Shown: one piece after another, positions 40,357-52,650 of the stretch | How positions within the stretch are numbered: position 1 is the first letter of the stretch | How the letters are laid out: each line of letters opens with the position of its first letter | Assembly (NCBI GenBank): GCA_023974075.1 | Contig: CM043800.1 | Location: 29,305,952 to 29,369,951, forward strand | DNA: 64,000 bases | Direction: 5' to 3' | Source of the DNA: Chaenocephalus aceratus | Lineage: Eukaryota; Chordata; Actinopteri; Perciformes; Channichthyidae | Position numbers and translations under genes: made by a program | The notes under the pieces: model-generated | Seen by the model: the letters and a program-made list of their open reading frames with translations, nothing else | Told to the model about the DNA's origin: nothing | Database searches by the model: none

Positions 40357-43300
40357 ACTCAAGTAAGGCCTATGCACGCTAAAAGAGGTGATGCTCTAGC
40401 TTCAACCTAGGCAACATGACCAGTCATGATTTTAAACAGTGTTACATAGTGTGTGACCACACTGCCATCTTGCTTTTTCAAGACAATCCTTTTTCAAAAA
40501 TGTCAGCACTTAATATCTCCCTTCCTATGTTTTAATGTTTATAATTGTACTCTTTTTAAATCAGCTCATTTAATACTGCCACATGATACAAAAATGATGT
40601 TGAAACTGTTTTAAGAATTGACCTCAAACATGTTTTCTTTAAATGAACCCCTGTGAGGGTTAAGTATTGACAAAACTGTTTGAGGTGGTCACCTCAAAAT
40701 CTTTAATTTGTATTATTCATCTCACTTTGGATTTGAACCCCATTTACACCCATATTCCCTCCACATATTCTGCTGCTCTATTCAATCCATTGTTCTTGTG
40801 ATCCTTTAACAGTGTATCAGCTTGGATTGGATATTAGCTAAGGCTGAGAGGACAACAGGAAATGCTTTTCCTGATGATATACAGTAGGTAGCTAAGATCA
40901 CTAAGATTCACATCTAAATGTCTTAGTGTACATATAGTTGCAGCTCTGACAGCCTGATGCACCAGGACGTAGAAACAATATTGTGTCTTTGGTTATCATT
41001 TAAAGTCTGCTAGACATTGCCACCTATTGCCACATTTCTGGAAAACTCATTTTTACAAAGGACAAAACTTTTTCAAGAATTATTGGCAGCAATGGGACAT
41101 TTCCTTGAACATTTTTTCAAATTCATTTAAATGAATTGCAGAAGTTTAAAATCCTCACAAGCGTTCTCAGGAGTTAATCGCAGGAAGTCAGATTTCGCTG
41201 AACGCTACTTGCCCTGCTGAATTCTTGTCTGAGATTCATCCAAAACTCTGAGCTCCTTCATAACTTTCTGTCTACTTCTATGTTATCTTTTGCAAATGTG
41301 CAGCCAAGACACTCGTGGTCATAGATCTCTTCATACAATCCATCAAAAAAAATGTATCGGTCTTTGGCACCCTGCTGGCCTCTTCTCACCCAGATCTCTT
41401 CGTCCCCAATTCCCCGGGCTTAGGTTTGACGTCCCTTACTGCTCCAACCAGACCGGTTGATATCAAATGTCTCTTCGCCTCTATTTTCTCAACTCGGGAC
41501 CCTATTTTCGTACTTTAGATTGACCTCTTTGATCCTCTCCTTTGTGTTGGAACCAAGATTATAGGAGCGGGGCGATGTAGGGGGAGAGAAGTTGCCAAGT
41601 GGCTGTCTGACGAGCTGCCTTTCCTGGGCTGCTCAAGCCTGAAAACTCGCCGTGCCATCCCCACTTCGGCCCGAGCCAGTCTATATGACTTATGGAGTTT
41701 GGGCCCCTCAACTGCCAATCCCACTTAGAGTGCAGTTTTCTGATAAACAAAAGCACATTCAAGCTTTAGCTTCTCATTTCACACTATGTGCTTTGGCTGG
41801 AGGCAATGCTTTCCTGGAGCCCCTGGCCTAGAGTCCAAAGAACAGCTCCAGTTGGCTTTCCTTTTTTTTTTTTTTTAAGGGGGGGGGGGGGGGTGGAAGA
41901 CGCCACATGTGAAGGATTAGGCCCAATTTTTCATCCTCCACGCTCTCTGCTCGCCCTCTACAACCAGAGCCATCACTGCTCCCGGTGAGCTGGTGAACCA
42001 GGCCCATGGACATGTAGTTGTGCACGTAAGCTTTTTATTTCTACCTCCAACACACACCTGACTCTCTCTCCATCTCGGTACCACCCTTATCCCCCCCTCC
42101 GGCTCTTTTAACCGTGCACAGGGATTGCAAACATGAACACACAATCTCTCTCTTTCTGCCCGCTCTCTCTTTCTCAGCTCAGATTTAAACTTTTAGTTTT
42201 GCGGGGGCGCGAATATCCCCGGCTATTGTAGGAGGAAGTACTCCTGACTTTGACAAAAGCTGTACAGTTGTGATTCTGAATATACTTACAGTAAAGTTTG
42301 CGGGGTAAGCTGACACAGTTTTAATTCCATAAATTGTCCTCATTGTGTATTTGTAGATTTTCACAAACACCCGTGCCTGGCACCCATAGCATACATCAGC
42401 AGTGTACATATGGTGCTTCAAGGGAGGAACCTGATCCATTGACTGCAAATGTATTCCATTTCAGAAGTCTATAGCTTGAATACACTTAACCTGTTAAATG
42501 TGAGCGGCGCAGCAGATGGATCGAAGGATGAGAATAAGGTAAACATGATACTTAATGCTCTTTCTAATAGAATTGTCGGGGCTCAGATCTGAAGGCGAGT
42601 GGCACCCGTCAAGGCCCTTTGTCTCCAGCTCAGCAGAGATACCAGAGTGGTTATAAGTGATGCGTGTGAAACGCTAGCCGAGGCGCGTGATGACCCAGGG
42701 GCCTTGCCTGTTTCAGGGAACAGATGTGCCACCCACTCGCAACAGTTGTACCCTATACCACAACGGCCTTGTGGGAGACAGCGGGCTCGCTGCGGACCGA
42801 AGATGATACCTCACTTAACTAGCTCCCATGTTGGCTGCAGGGGAGGGTGCATCTCTCTGAGAGGAGGCAGAGGAAGGGAGAAACATGGAGGGGGTGAACA
42901 GCACCCATATTTACAGGGTCAATATTTACCAAAAATGCTTCTTCGGAGCCAACACCTGCTGCATCTTTGTTTAAAGTCGAGAAGTTTCTGAAATTAATTC
43001 GGTTGATCCCTCTTGAAGATTTCATTAACTCCCCTCCCAATATGAACTTGGAAACTTGATCAAGTTATCAAGGCATTAAAGTGTGCCGTAGATTTTTCTC
43101 CCCGCTTATTATTTTTTACTCAGACAGCTCATTAAAGCAAATTCAGCTAATAATGAACATTTTAAAGGCTCCTAGTACAGACTAATTTTCTTTATTATTT
43201 CTTAATCCTTAATGAAGAGTTTCATTTACACCATGCTTAGAAATCATGCATTTCAATGTACTGAAAGTTAATTCATTCTCTTGTAATGCAATAGTTAGTT

Positions 43301-44396
43301 TTAATTGCTTTTTAATGTATTCGGTTGACTGTAATATTGCAGAAAACTAACTTTGTGTTGCATTCATTTCATTTCCATTTTGGATTCACAGACATTATTT
43401 CAGAATCTTTAATGGCTCACTATGATATGCTTCATATTTGCTGGCTTCCCCTCGCAGTTTACTGCTCCCTTTTAAAGAGCAGAGCGATGGAAACATGCTA
43501 TATTATGATAATTCTGTAAAATTCTGAAATATTATTCTTTAATAAAAGGATGTTTGAACTCACAGCTTGCTGTCAGATCAAGGCAGAGATATGTGTTGTC
43601 AGTTTTGGCACTGACAAGAATGAACTGTGACACCTAAATCAACAACTCGCAGAAGGACTTTGCCCCCAAATTCATTTGTCAATAGATTGAGTCAATATGG
43701 GTTGATCTGTGTGCAGCTCCTCAGCCTTCTGTCTATCCGTCAACACACAGAGGACAGTGTCTGGCTTGACGTCTAGCCATTAACTGCATTATCTGTGCGT
43801 CTGTTGTGTAAATGCATCAAAGATCGGTGCAGTTTTTTTATATTTTTCGTTGCCTGTCCTGACGTCCCACTTGTTTAAGTGAATGAAACCCAATACGACA
43901 TAAATGGCGTCCAAATTCAGTTTTTATAAGTGAGGTCTCGACTGATTTAATTATACTAAGTGGTAGGAAGCCACATGCGCCATCAAATATTAAAGTGGTA
44001 ATCTGTGACAGTGTTGTTTGTATTTTCACTCTCTTCTGGTGTGCCCTCGCTGCTGCACAAACTTTACCTGTCAGTCGAACAAAGTGGGCGGGGCTTTGAT
44101 GTCATTTAACTGTGGTTGTTGTATTAAGGTCAGATGTCCTGCCAGTGGTGCTTCAGTTTTCTCAGTTACGGCAAAGCCAGTTCTTCCACGTAAACTTTAC
44201 TAGCCATTTGACGGTGGGCTAAACAGTTATGTTGCACCCATTTGTCCTCTTCATGTACCAAAAGTGTTGAGGTCTTTTGCAGGATATTCTGGTAATTTTT
44301 CATCCTCACTTCTGAATGTGTTCAACTAGGCAGAAGTGATAGACATGGTGCTTGAGATTGACACCAAGCACTGTGCCATCTGTCTTGTTCTTTGAG
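40357..44396. other. Non-coding stretch without a recognisable gene
   Basis: Mixed AT-rich DNA with a poly-T/poly-G tract at about 41865-41894. The longest open frames (42599-42991, 41515-41724) have no domain, no repeat of conserved motifs and no plausible exon borders. I see no transposon termini here. Confidence 0.55.
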
Positions 44397-44404
44397 GTTT
44401 ACAG

Positions 44405-45114
44405 TAGGGTTGCCAGAAACTGACCATGATCAAAATCGATTATTCGGCAGCCCTGGCGAATAATAATCCTGCGGGAGAGACAAAAAAAAAAAGGAATTCC
44501 GTTGTTTTCTTTACTGGAACATGTTTAACAGTACAAACAACAAACAAGCATGTCATCACAATGACGTGGCCTTGAAGTGAAGTTGGTAATGGCCGGCTGT
44601 GCTGCGTCTTTCTCTGTAACCTCTTTGGCGTGCTTCGCACTCAAATGCGAACGCATTGTTGAGGTTGAGCTGTGATAGACCAACGTCTTTTCGCAGAGCT
44701 TGCATTTAACTTCCTTTGGACTTGTAAGTTCGAAGTAGTTCCACGAGGAGGAACTCGTTTTACCTGCCGCTTTGTTCATCTTTAGTCGCACCACGTGTGA
44801 GGGAGAGGGGGGGTGGGGGCGGGGTCGGTGTGTAGCGTGCTACAGCAGCAGTCTGCTCTGCACGCAGGCTTCCTCCAAGTTTACAGTAAAACAAACTGGT
44901 GGTGTGACCAATGACCATTTACAATTATTAATACTATTACTATTATTAGTATATATATATTTATATATATTTTGGTTGAAACTAAGCCAGAAAAAAAAAA
45001 ACGACATAAAAATATATATATATATATATAAATAACATCGATTTTTAAAAATAATATTCGATTATGGAGACTGTAGCGAATATTCGAATAATCGAATAAT
45101 CGCTGGCATCCCTA
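44405..45114 (-). mobile_element. Short hAT element carrying a BED finger
   Basis: The ends TAGGGTTGCCAG and CTGGCATCCCTA are inverted repeats (one mismatch). The 8-bp target duplication GTTTACAG is at 44397-44404 and 45115-45122. The total is 710 bp. Near both ends it carries AATCGATTATTCG-like sequence. It is an independent family from the BED hAT at 3865, but of the same size and design: terminal repeats plus one N-terminal BED frame. Confidence 0.9.
44525..44794 (-). CDS. BED zinc-finger N-terminal fragment of a hAT transposase
   Basis: The 89-residue minus-strand frame has SSSSWNYFELTS, then KCKLCEKTLVYHSSTSTMRS and HLSAKH. This is a BED finger with an aromatic lead (W, F), a CxxC pair and an HxxxxH pair. 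A short tail follows and ends without the hAT catalytic region. It starts just inside the right terminal repeat side of the element, as expected for a transposase 5' exon. DNA binding is plausible from the family; activity as a transposase is impossible. Confidence 0.8.
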   Translation of the reverse strand: MVRLKMNKAAGKTSSSSWNYFELTSPKEVKCKLCEKTLVYHSSTSTMRSHLSAKHAKEVTEKDAAQPAITNFTSRPRHCDDMLVCCLYC

Positions 45115-45122
45115 GTTTACAG

Positions 45123-48100
45123 TACACAAAATGGACTGGAACCACAACTTTGGTTGTTTTCTGAAAACATAATGAATAGCTTTCTTTGATGACATGGACC
45201 GCACACTGCCAGTGTCTGCACTTTAAACTGTTCCCTACCTCCCAAAGAACTAATAATTTACTTATAATTGTTTAACTCTACCCTATATGGCCGTCTGTAA
45301 GTGCAGTCTACTCTAGAGTTTTCAACAATCGTAATCTTGTCTCGTGGTTTTCCCATCTTCTTCATGTTTTACTTTTTGAACTTTTAGGTTAGGGTTGCTC
45401 AGGCGCTTCCAGACATAATTATACTCAAATATTGATTGTAAGAACTATTTTCATCTTTTTAATTTGCCAATGTATTAATTTAGAGTAAATATCACAGACT
45501 AATAATTAAAGGTGAGTTTGAACAATATATAAATATTCTGAAATATAGGAAACTTATTGTAGTCCTACTTTCTTAAGATGTATATCGCATTATTAGCGCC
45601 ATTTATTTACAATTCATTTCAGTTAAGATTATAATTATAATTTTCAGGCAAAAATGCAAACATTCTCCAGTTCCAGTAAATAACTTGTCTGTTTTTGCTC
45701 CCCTTTATTTGACTAAGTATCTTTATCAGTTGGTTGGACAAAATAAGTAATGTAGTCATATTGCATTTGATGTAATTGTGAAAGTGTTTGTGACTTTTGG
45801 AATTTGTTTTACCTTTTGACATTTAAGCCAACTTTTTATTGAAACTCTTAACATATTATAATGACAAAAATGCTGCAGTTTTTTGTGTCTTACCTACAAG
45901 ATACAAATAATCCTGTATTTAAGCAATCGTGAAGCTCACAGATATAAAGCCAGAACCTACTGAAAAGACGATAAACTGGAGGTTTTCAACGACAAGCACC
46001 CAAACACCGTTCACATTTGAGACAATAAATCATTAGTAACAACCATGGCATCTCTTTCCCTCTCATCCTTTCCGCTCCCCCCTACCCTCTTAATGCCAAT
46101 CAGAGCAAGATGGGAAGATTCCTTCCAACTCTTGAGATCCAGCATGTGTTTCTCCCAGAGGGGAAAAATTAATTCCTCCTCCTCCTCGTCATCCTCCTCC
46201 TCCTCCCTTTTCTCCGCCAAGGTGCAGCGTGCTCCCTCTCTTTTTCTCTCCCCATCTGAAAGAATACAAGAGAATGAGAACCTCTCCTGAGGGGATCCAG
46301 CTTATATACTATTTCATCCGCATTTAAATCCTCTGATAAATGCGAATGTGAATGCTTTAGTGGGGAACTTGCGAAATAAAGAGAGATTATTTTCTGGAGA
46401 TACTAATATTAGTCTTTTGGCATGGGGTAGAGTGAATACGACACCCGAGCGTGGGGAAGTCTATTGATGGTGATTTAATCTAGTGTAAGCATTGCTCGTT
46501 GTCAAAAGACTGGAATAAAAGGAAGAGGAATATGGGTTGTTTTTTTATTTACATACCTGTGAGAATGATGATCCATTCAAATAGATGACTTATCAGGCCG
46601 GAACAGAACCTCCTTCTCCCCACAGGCGATGAAGAGGAAGAAAAATAAGTTAAGTCTCACATTATTCTGACTGAGAGCCGTTATATTGAAAGCTTTTGTT
46701 GGCAGGATGTCTATATGTCTCTATATACTGCACAGCACAACTTTTTAACTACCTTTAGTTGGCATTTTGTAACAAGTATTCCCATTGTTCCATCCTGTTA
46801 AGTTTTAAGTTCTTCAAGAATTTTAGTCTCCTGTGTTTTGATCATCCAGGTACCGAGCAGCCCTTTTTCTTTCCCACTCTGATGCGAGGAAAAGCAACAA
46901 ACAAATCCTTAAGACACCCATAATAATCTACGTATTTATTATGTGCTCATTGTTCCAGGACTGACATTTCTAGCAGCTTCTGTACGAGGAGACGTGAAGG
47001 TTTTCGTCACAAGTATTCCTTTCAGGATCCGTTAGGCCTTGCTTGTCATCTGGATGAAAAGGAATCGCAGGGATTTTTGTGCTTGCCCTTAATCCCACTA
47101 ACTGATGCTGGGAGTGCAAATCAAATCCAATTATAGGCAATGTGGGCCTTCAGCCTCTTTGAGGAACGATATTGGAGACTGATGGTTATCTAATGTTTTT
47201 TTCCCCCTCTGCTTTGAAATAACCAGCAGTCAGTGAGGTCATGGGAGTAGATCTGATACCTCGAAGGACCCCAATTGAGATGATTTTGCATGTTCCATTT
47301 CATTTTCTTCTCTTTATATAAAGATGATTAGACCACCAAAGGCTTTTACATGTCAAAAGACGCACTCATATGCTAAATAAAGGGTTCAAGTGGTACTCTT
47401 CTTCAAATTCACATTTCTACATTGATAAATGCAAGTGAAAAAAGCACGTATTATATAATCACTCGCAGGATATGTTCTAAATGTATTAATGTAGTCTGCA
47501 CAATCTTAAGTAAAAGTATCAATGAAACATGGTGAAAATACTTACAAGTCCAATTGCTAGATAAGTATAATTTTCTATTAAAAATGTTTTAAATCAATAT
47601 TGTGAATGTATATAGCTGCACCAACTTCATTATTATTAACTTCATCTGTAATTTAATCTAAAAGAGTATCACGTTTTATAAACTGATATGTTTGTATGTA
47701 ATGTAATCTAAAAAACTGGCACTGTAAAAAAAGTATCGTTTAAAACAAATGTAGGAGTAGACATATTAACTTATTATAGGGGAGTGATAGCACCTCAACA
47801 TTGTAAATGTGCTTCCGACCACTGGTTGCCGAGATGTTAAATATGCTCATTTGTGATTGGACTATTGTTGATTTCAGTCTTTTGAATCACTTCAACCAAT
47901 TCAGATTCTCAAGAACAATTCAAACCAGAGATTACCAGTTCATCTGCCAGGTGTTCTGATAGAGGGCCATGAGCAAGAGACTGTGTCGTGTTGTATTCAG
48001 AACTGGGCAGCATCCCGTGAAACGGTGAGAGAGTAAAGCTGGTTGTCACTGAATATTAAACAACTTTCCCTTGAAGCATTAAGGTCAAACATCGAAATAC

Positions 48101-50000
48101 AACATGAGCCAATAAGAAGAAATCTTCAGGGTGAAAAGTCCTGAAATACAGATTTTGGATCGACTAACTCAAACTCATATCTTTCTTAAGCCTAGCTTTG
48201 GAGAGCATGGTTAAGAATGTCCCTGTTAAAACTAATCTATACGATTACAAAATATCTCAACTAAATAAACTACGATTATTCAAATCCCTCGTGGTGTAAT
48301 CGCACCCAAGTGCCACTATGTAATCTCAACTGAACGTGTTTTGCATTCATCTGCCTCTTTCTTACCGACTCTCCCAGACATCATGTAAATAAACCTTCCT
48401 GTGGTGTGGAACGGTGTAAACTTCAGAATTTGGTGCTTATTTTTGTTCATTAAAATATTAATCACAGATTAAGCCCCTTAATACCCAATGGATTGCCATT
48501 TTAGAAAACAAATACAATAGTTCCCCCACTCTTTTCTTTTCGGAAACCTCCTGGCATCTCAGGAATCAGCCGCATGTTTTGGTGCTGAAAGAAAGACAGG
48601 AAAGGATAGAACTGTAATCCCTATCAATGCACTTTAGAAACCACCTTCTTGCTAAAATGTGTGACTAATGGGCACAAATCTGCGGCTTTAGAAGCTGTCA
48701 GCGAGGACTGCCTAGGCCGTTGTTCCACTATTCACCGCATAAACGTAATAAACCCGTCCCGTTTGTTTTTGCCATTGCTCAAGCCTTTTTGTCTCTGCTC
48801 AGAGCAAATGTACCTTGAGGTCTTGTGTAGGGTTTCTCTTTTCAAGCTGCAGCTCTTCTTTTTTTGCTTTCCTCCTCCCGCCCGGTCTGGTTGCTGCTTC
48901 GTGGTGCCGTAATGACATTAAAACACGAACACTTAAAGGGCTTTTGGTGAGAGCGGCATTGTCTGCTGTGAAGGCTTCCAAAAAGAGGCTTTTATTTTGT
49001 GGTGGGATTTAATGCCAGTGTGTGTTACCTGATAACATTAAGGCAGAGCAGGGAAGCAGGAATATTCCCTGACTGGCAAAGCTTCAAGAATATTGACCAC
49101 CAACAGAATTGCAGCTGATGTGGCCATGTATATTCATGTGCTCAGAACGGCCTGATTATAGCTATTACAGAATTACATCCGAGACAGCAAAATTCATTAG
49201 CCCTGATTTTTCTTTATCTAGCGTCAGTGTGCAGGGGTGACATCCTGGAGCTGTGCTAGAAAATGTAGCTATTTCTCATCCTGGTGCGCAGAGAAAGTTA
49301 AAAAAATATATGTCCATTTCTCAGTTTCTACAGCTTCTTCTATATGATAGAAAAATATATATTTAGTGGAAGCTTTAGTCTAAAATGTATAAAAGGTAAG
49401 GCCTCGCACATCAATACTGAATAAATCCCAAAAGTTCCATCAGATTATATCCAGTTTTTTTTTTACCCCGGCAGGTGAGATTTAGTGGATCCAAATCAAT
49501 TTTTGTTGTTGTTTTCGCAATGGCGGTTAAATACACTTTGGGAAATGAGGTGAATGAAACCTATAAAATGAAGTTTGCTTCCAGCTGAATAGTTAATTCA
49601 GTACATCCAGAAAAAAATTAAACCCCCTCCCCTCGCTGCCGTATGTGAGGGAGAAATAATGACAGTGTTTCGCCGTTGTTTGATCATCCTTAGCAAATTT
49701 GAATGCCAAATTTGTTTTGCAGGTGTTGCTCATGGAATAATTGAGCTGCATAATGTGGATAAGGTGTTGCTACCATACTACACTTAATACGCATTTTAAG
49801 CACCAAAACAGCTCCAGCCGGCACAGGAGCCTGAAATCATTACAAGTTTAGTTTTGGAACAAAACAAAGTTTGTCTTTATAAGGGAAAACAAGATTAGAT
49901 TAGAAAGACAAAGATAGAATAATCAACCAATTTAACTATACACCAAAGACATTAAAAAGTGACCTACACTGACATACTTGGTTAGTTGGTTAGTTTAGTA
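45123..50000. other. Non-coding stretch without a recognisable gene
   Basis: AT-rich; a serine-coding CCT/TCC tract at 46171-46206 is low complexity. A segment around 49040-49210 (GGAATATTCCCTGACTGGC, GGCCATGTATATTCATGTGC, GATTATAGCTATTACAG) has balanced composition and could be conserved regulatory DNA. I cannot verify this. Confidence 0.5.
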
Positions 50001-50002
50001 TC

Positions 50003-51161
50003 CTCCTGGGACCCGAGGAAAAACAGTGTCTTCCAATTTCCTTTTTTTTGTGATTTCCTACCTATTTAGGGTTAAAAAAACATCTTGCAATTTAGACTTT
50101 TTTTATTTTATTTTATTTTAAAATGTTACAGTAGAGGACGTCGGGACCATATTAGTTAGAAAAGACAGCCAAAATTAACAGATGGACTATGTAACGTATT
50201 ATGGTTATAGAGTGATATTAATACATTCACCTTTATTTAAAACATGAATAAGTAATTGATCTGAACATTGCTGTTTATTTGGTCAATACAAAACTAGCTT
50301 GTTTTTTGGTGAATCTTTCCAGATCTTCAAATACTTTGTAGTCAATGTAGTGGGAAAGTACCTCATTGACTCCAGTCAGCACGGGCAGCAAGGGTCATCT
50401 TGACTAGTTTTATGGATGTGGTCTCCATTTGACCATGCTCATAGAAACAAACTTGACATTCCTGAGGCAATTCTCATTTTTCATGGCTCCACTTAAAATA
50501 AAAACAACAATAAGACATACGTGCTACTCTTGGCTCACAGAGGGCCATGTCTTTCCAGCTCGTCCCTTTCTGTCTCTATGTATCTATCTGTGCGCTCATG
50601 GAGCATCCTGCATCTTTCCCCCCCTTCTTTTTGTCCCTCTTCTATCCAAGGTGTGAAAGCCTCATCTCTCTCATCATCTGAGAGCTCAAAATCTTAATCT
50701 CCCTGAACTATCTGGTACAGAAAATGTCTGCTTCAGTTCCGTCTCCTGCAACAATATTGAGTCATAAAGTCCATGAAGATAGTCCTGACGTCCACTAGAA
50801 TGGACATTTATAAAAGGACTGTTATTTGAAAACTTGAATTATTTAATTGCTTTGAGAACTAATTATATAGTTCCTCACATGTTAATAAACAAGAATATAT
50901 ATGATTTTCATGGTAAAAATGACAATTATTCAACAATATTTGACTTCTCCTACTTCTTCTATACAATTTTGTTTTTCGTATGCCAGCCATTTTGGATGAA
51001 AAGAAAGAGGAACTTCCCAGCATGCAATTTTAACCAATGACATATCACTGGAAAAACCAGGATGTCCTCTGTACAGCACACCAGGGACTGATAGAGTAGC
51101 TCTAAAGAGTTAACAAAATGTCCACTACAGTGGACATTTTCAATGGGCTGGGTCCCAGGAG
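50003..51161. mobile_element. TIR element candidate (CTCCTGGGACCC ends)
   Basis: CTCCTGGGACCC at 50003-50014 and its exact reverse complement GGGTCCCAGGAG at 51150-51161 bound 1.16 kb. Inside, GTCCACTAGAATGGACATTT (near 50790) and GTCCACTACAGTGGACATTT (51120) are near-palindromic and repeated. No transposase frame is visible, and I see no clear target duplication. Terminal repeats of this kind occur in fish DNA transposons, but the superfamily is undecided. Confidence 0.5.
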
Positions 51162-52579
51162 ATATATATACCTTCTTACATAAAACATGACATTGTAACT
51201 ACGTACATTGTCTTCTATATAACACGTCATGCAGTTGAAGAATCAACATAACTTAAGGACATTCTTTTAATTGATGTCTTTAAGGATAAAATACTTACAT
51301 TTTCCATAACAGGAAGTCAGAAAAATCAGCTTGAACATACTTAGATTTCACTTCTTTTTCTGTGACTGACAGCCTACCTGAACCTATCAGAACAAACCTT
51401 ACGTGATAAACCCCACCCATTGGTTACACCAGGGAAATAAAAATAAATGCAAAAAGGAAAATCCAGTCTCTTTCTTAACAAGGTCTGGCTTGCAGTGTGA
51501 ACATAGCTACTTTAAGTAGACTGCTGAGTGACTTCACCACAGCTTACCGTAGTATAGGTATAGTGGAGATATGTACACAGCAGAATCAGTCTGCTCTGGT
51601 GTCTTGGGTGCATTGTGCTCCTCCTCTTGTCTTCCCAGGCAGAAGCTCTATAAACACACTGAGCCACATGTAAATACACACATGTGCACATGCACGCACA
51701 CACTCAAGACAATAGCTATTACCAGGCACACCTGGGTTCCCGCCTGCGCCATCCTCCTAATATCTTTTAAATCTTCACATAAGGTATGCCTTCCATAGGG
51801 CTTACAATACCATTTGCTCTAATAAATTCTTTTGGCAGCGCTGAGTGCAAGCTGCTTCTCCAAGGCCCCAGGAGGAACATGGAGAGGAGCAGGAAGGGAG
51901 AGGCAGCGCAAAATATGAGGATAAATAGTGGGGAATCCTCCAGGACCCCAGCCCCGGTAATCAACATTCTTCCAACTGGAAACATTTTCCAATTCTTCAT
52001 CTTCATTTAGCTTCCTTACCTAGTAATTCTAAGCAGCGGGTAGCAATAATTTGTACTGACGCCTGAATCGAAAAAGCAGGAAGGGTCCAAATTGAAGGTT
52101 TTGGAAGGATAAAGGGAGTGGAGGAAAAAAAAAAGACAATGAGAGGAGTGATGTGATAAGCAAATGAAATTAATGACGGCGAGTGTTTGTCTAGTCAAGA
52201 AGGGAAGGAGCACGGTGTCGGGTACCATGTTAAACACTCCTCACATGGTAAAGTAGCTAATCCAGACTCCCTCCATCTCAAGCCTCTGTGTGATTACAGC
52301 GAACAGTCTCCTCATCGTGAACGCCGTGGAGCAGAGCGGCGGCCCTAGTTACCTCTCCAACAAGAGGCTCATTAAGAGCGAGAAAGAGTCAGGCAAAGAG
52401 AGAGAGATAGAGAAGAAGGGAGGGGGAAAAAAAAACGATTTTTAAGTGTTGACTAATAGAAGAGCTCCAAGGTATTTATTTCTTATTGTTTCCCTGCAAA
52501 GTCATTATGCCACACTGGAGGTTCTTCTTTCCGCTCCCCGGCAGAGAGCAAGAGACTCAAGTACAGAGGATGCGTATGG

Positions 52580-52650
<71 letters not shown>

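Noticed and set aside
42599..42991. 130-codon plus-strand frame
   Set aside because: No recognisable motif, and it starts at a GTG. Length alone is not enough in DNA of this composition.
46045..46290. Serine-rich frame
   Set aside because: A TCC/CCT low-complexity tract makes a poly-Ser run on one strand and poly-Glu on the other.
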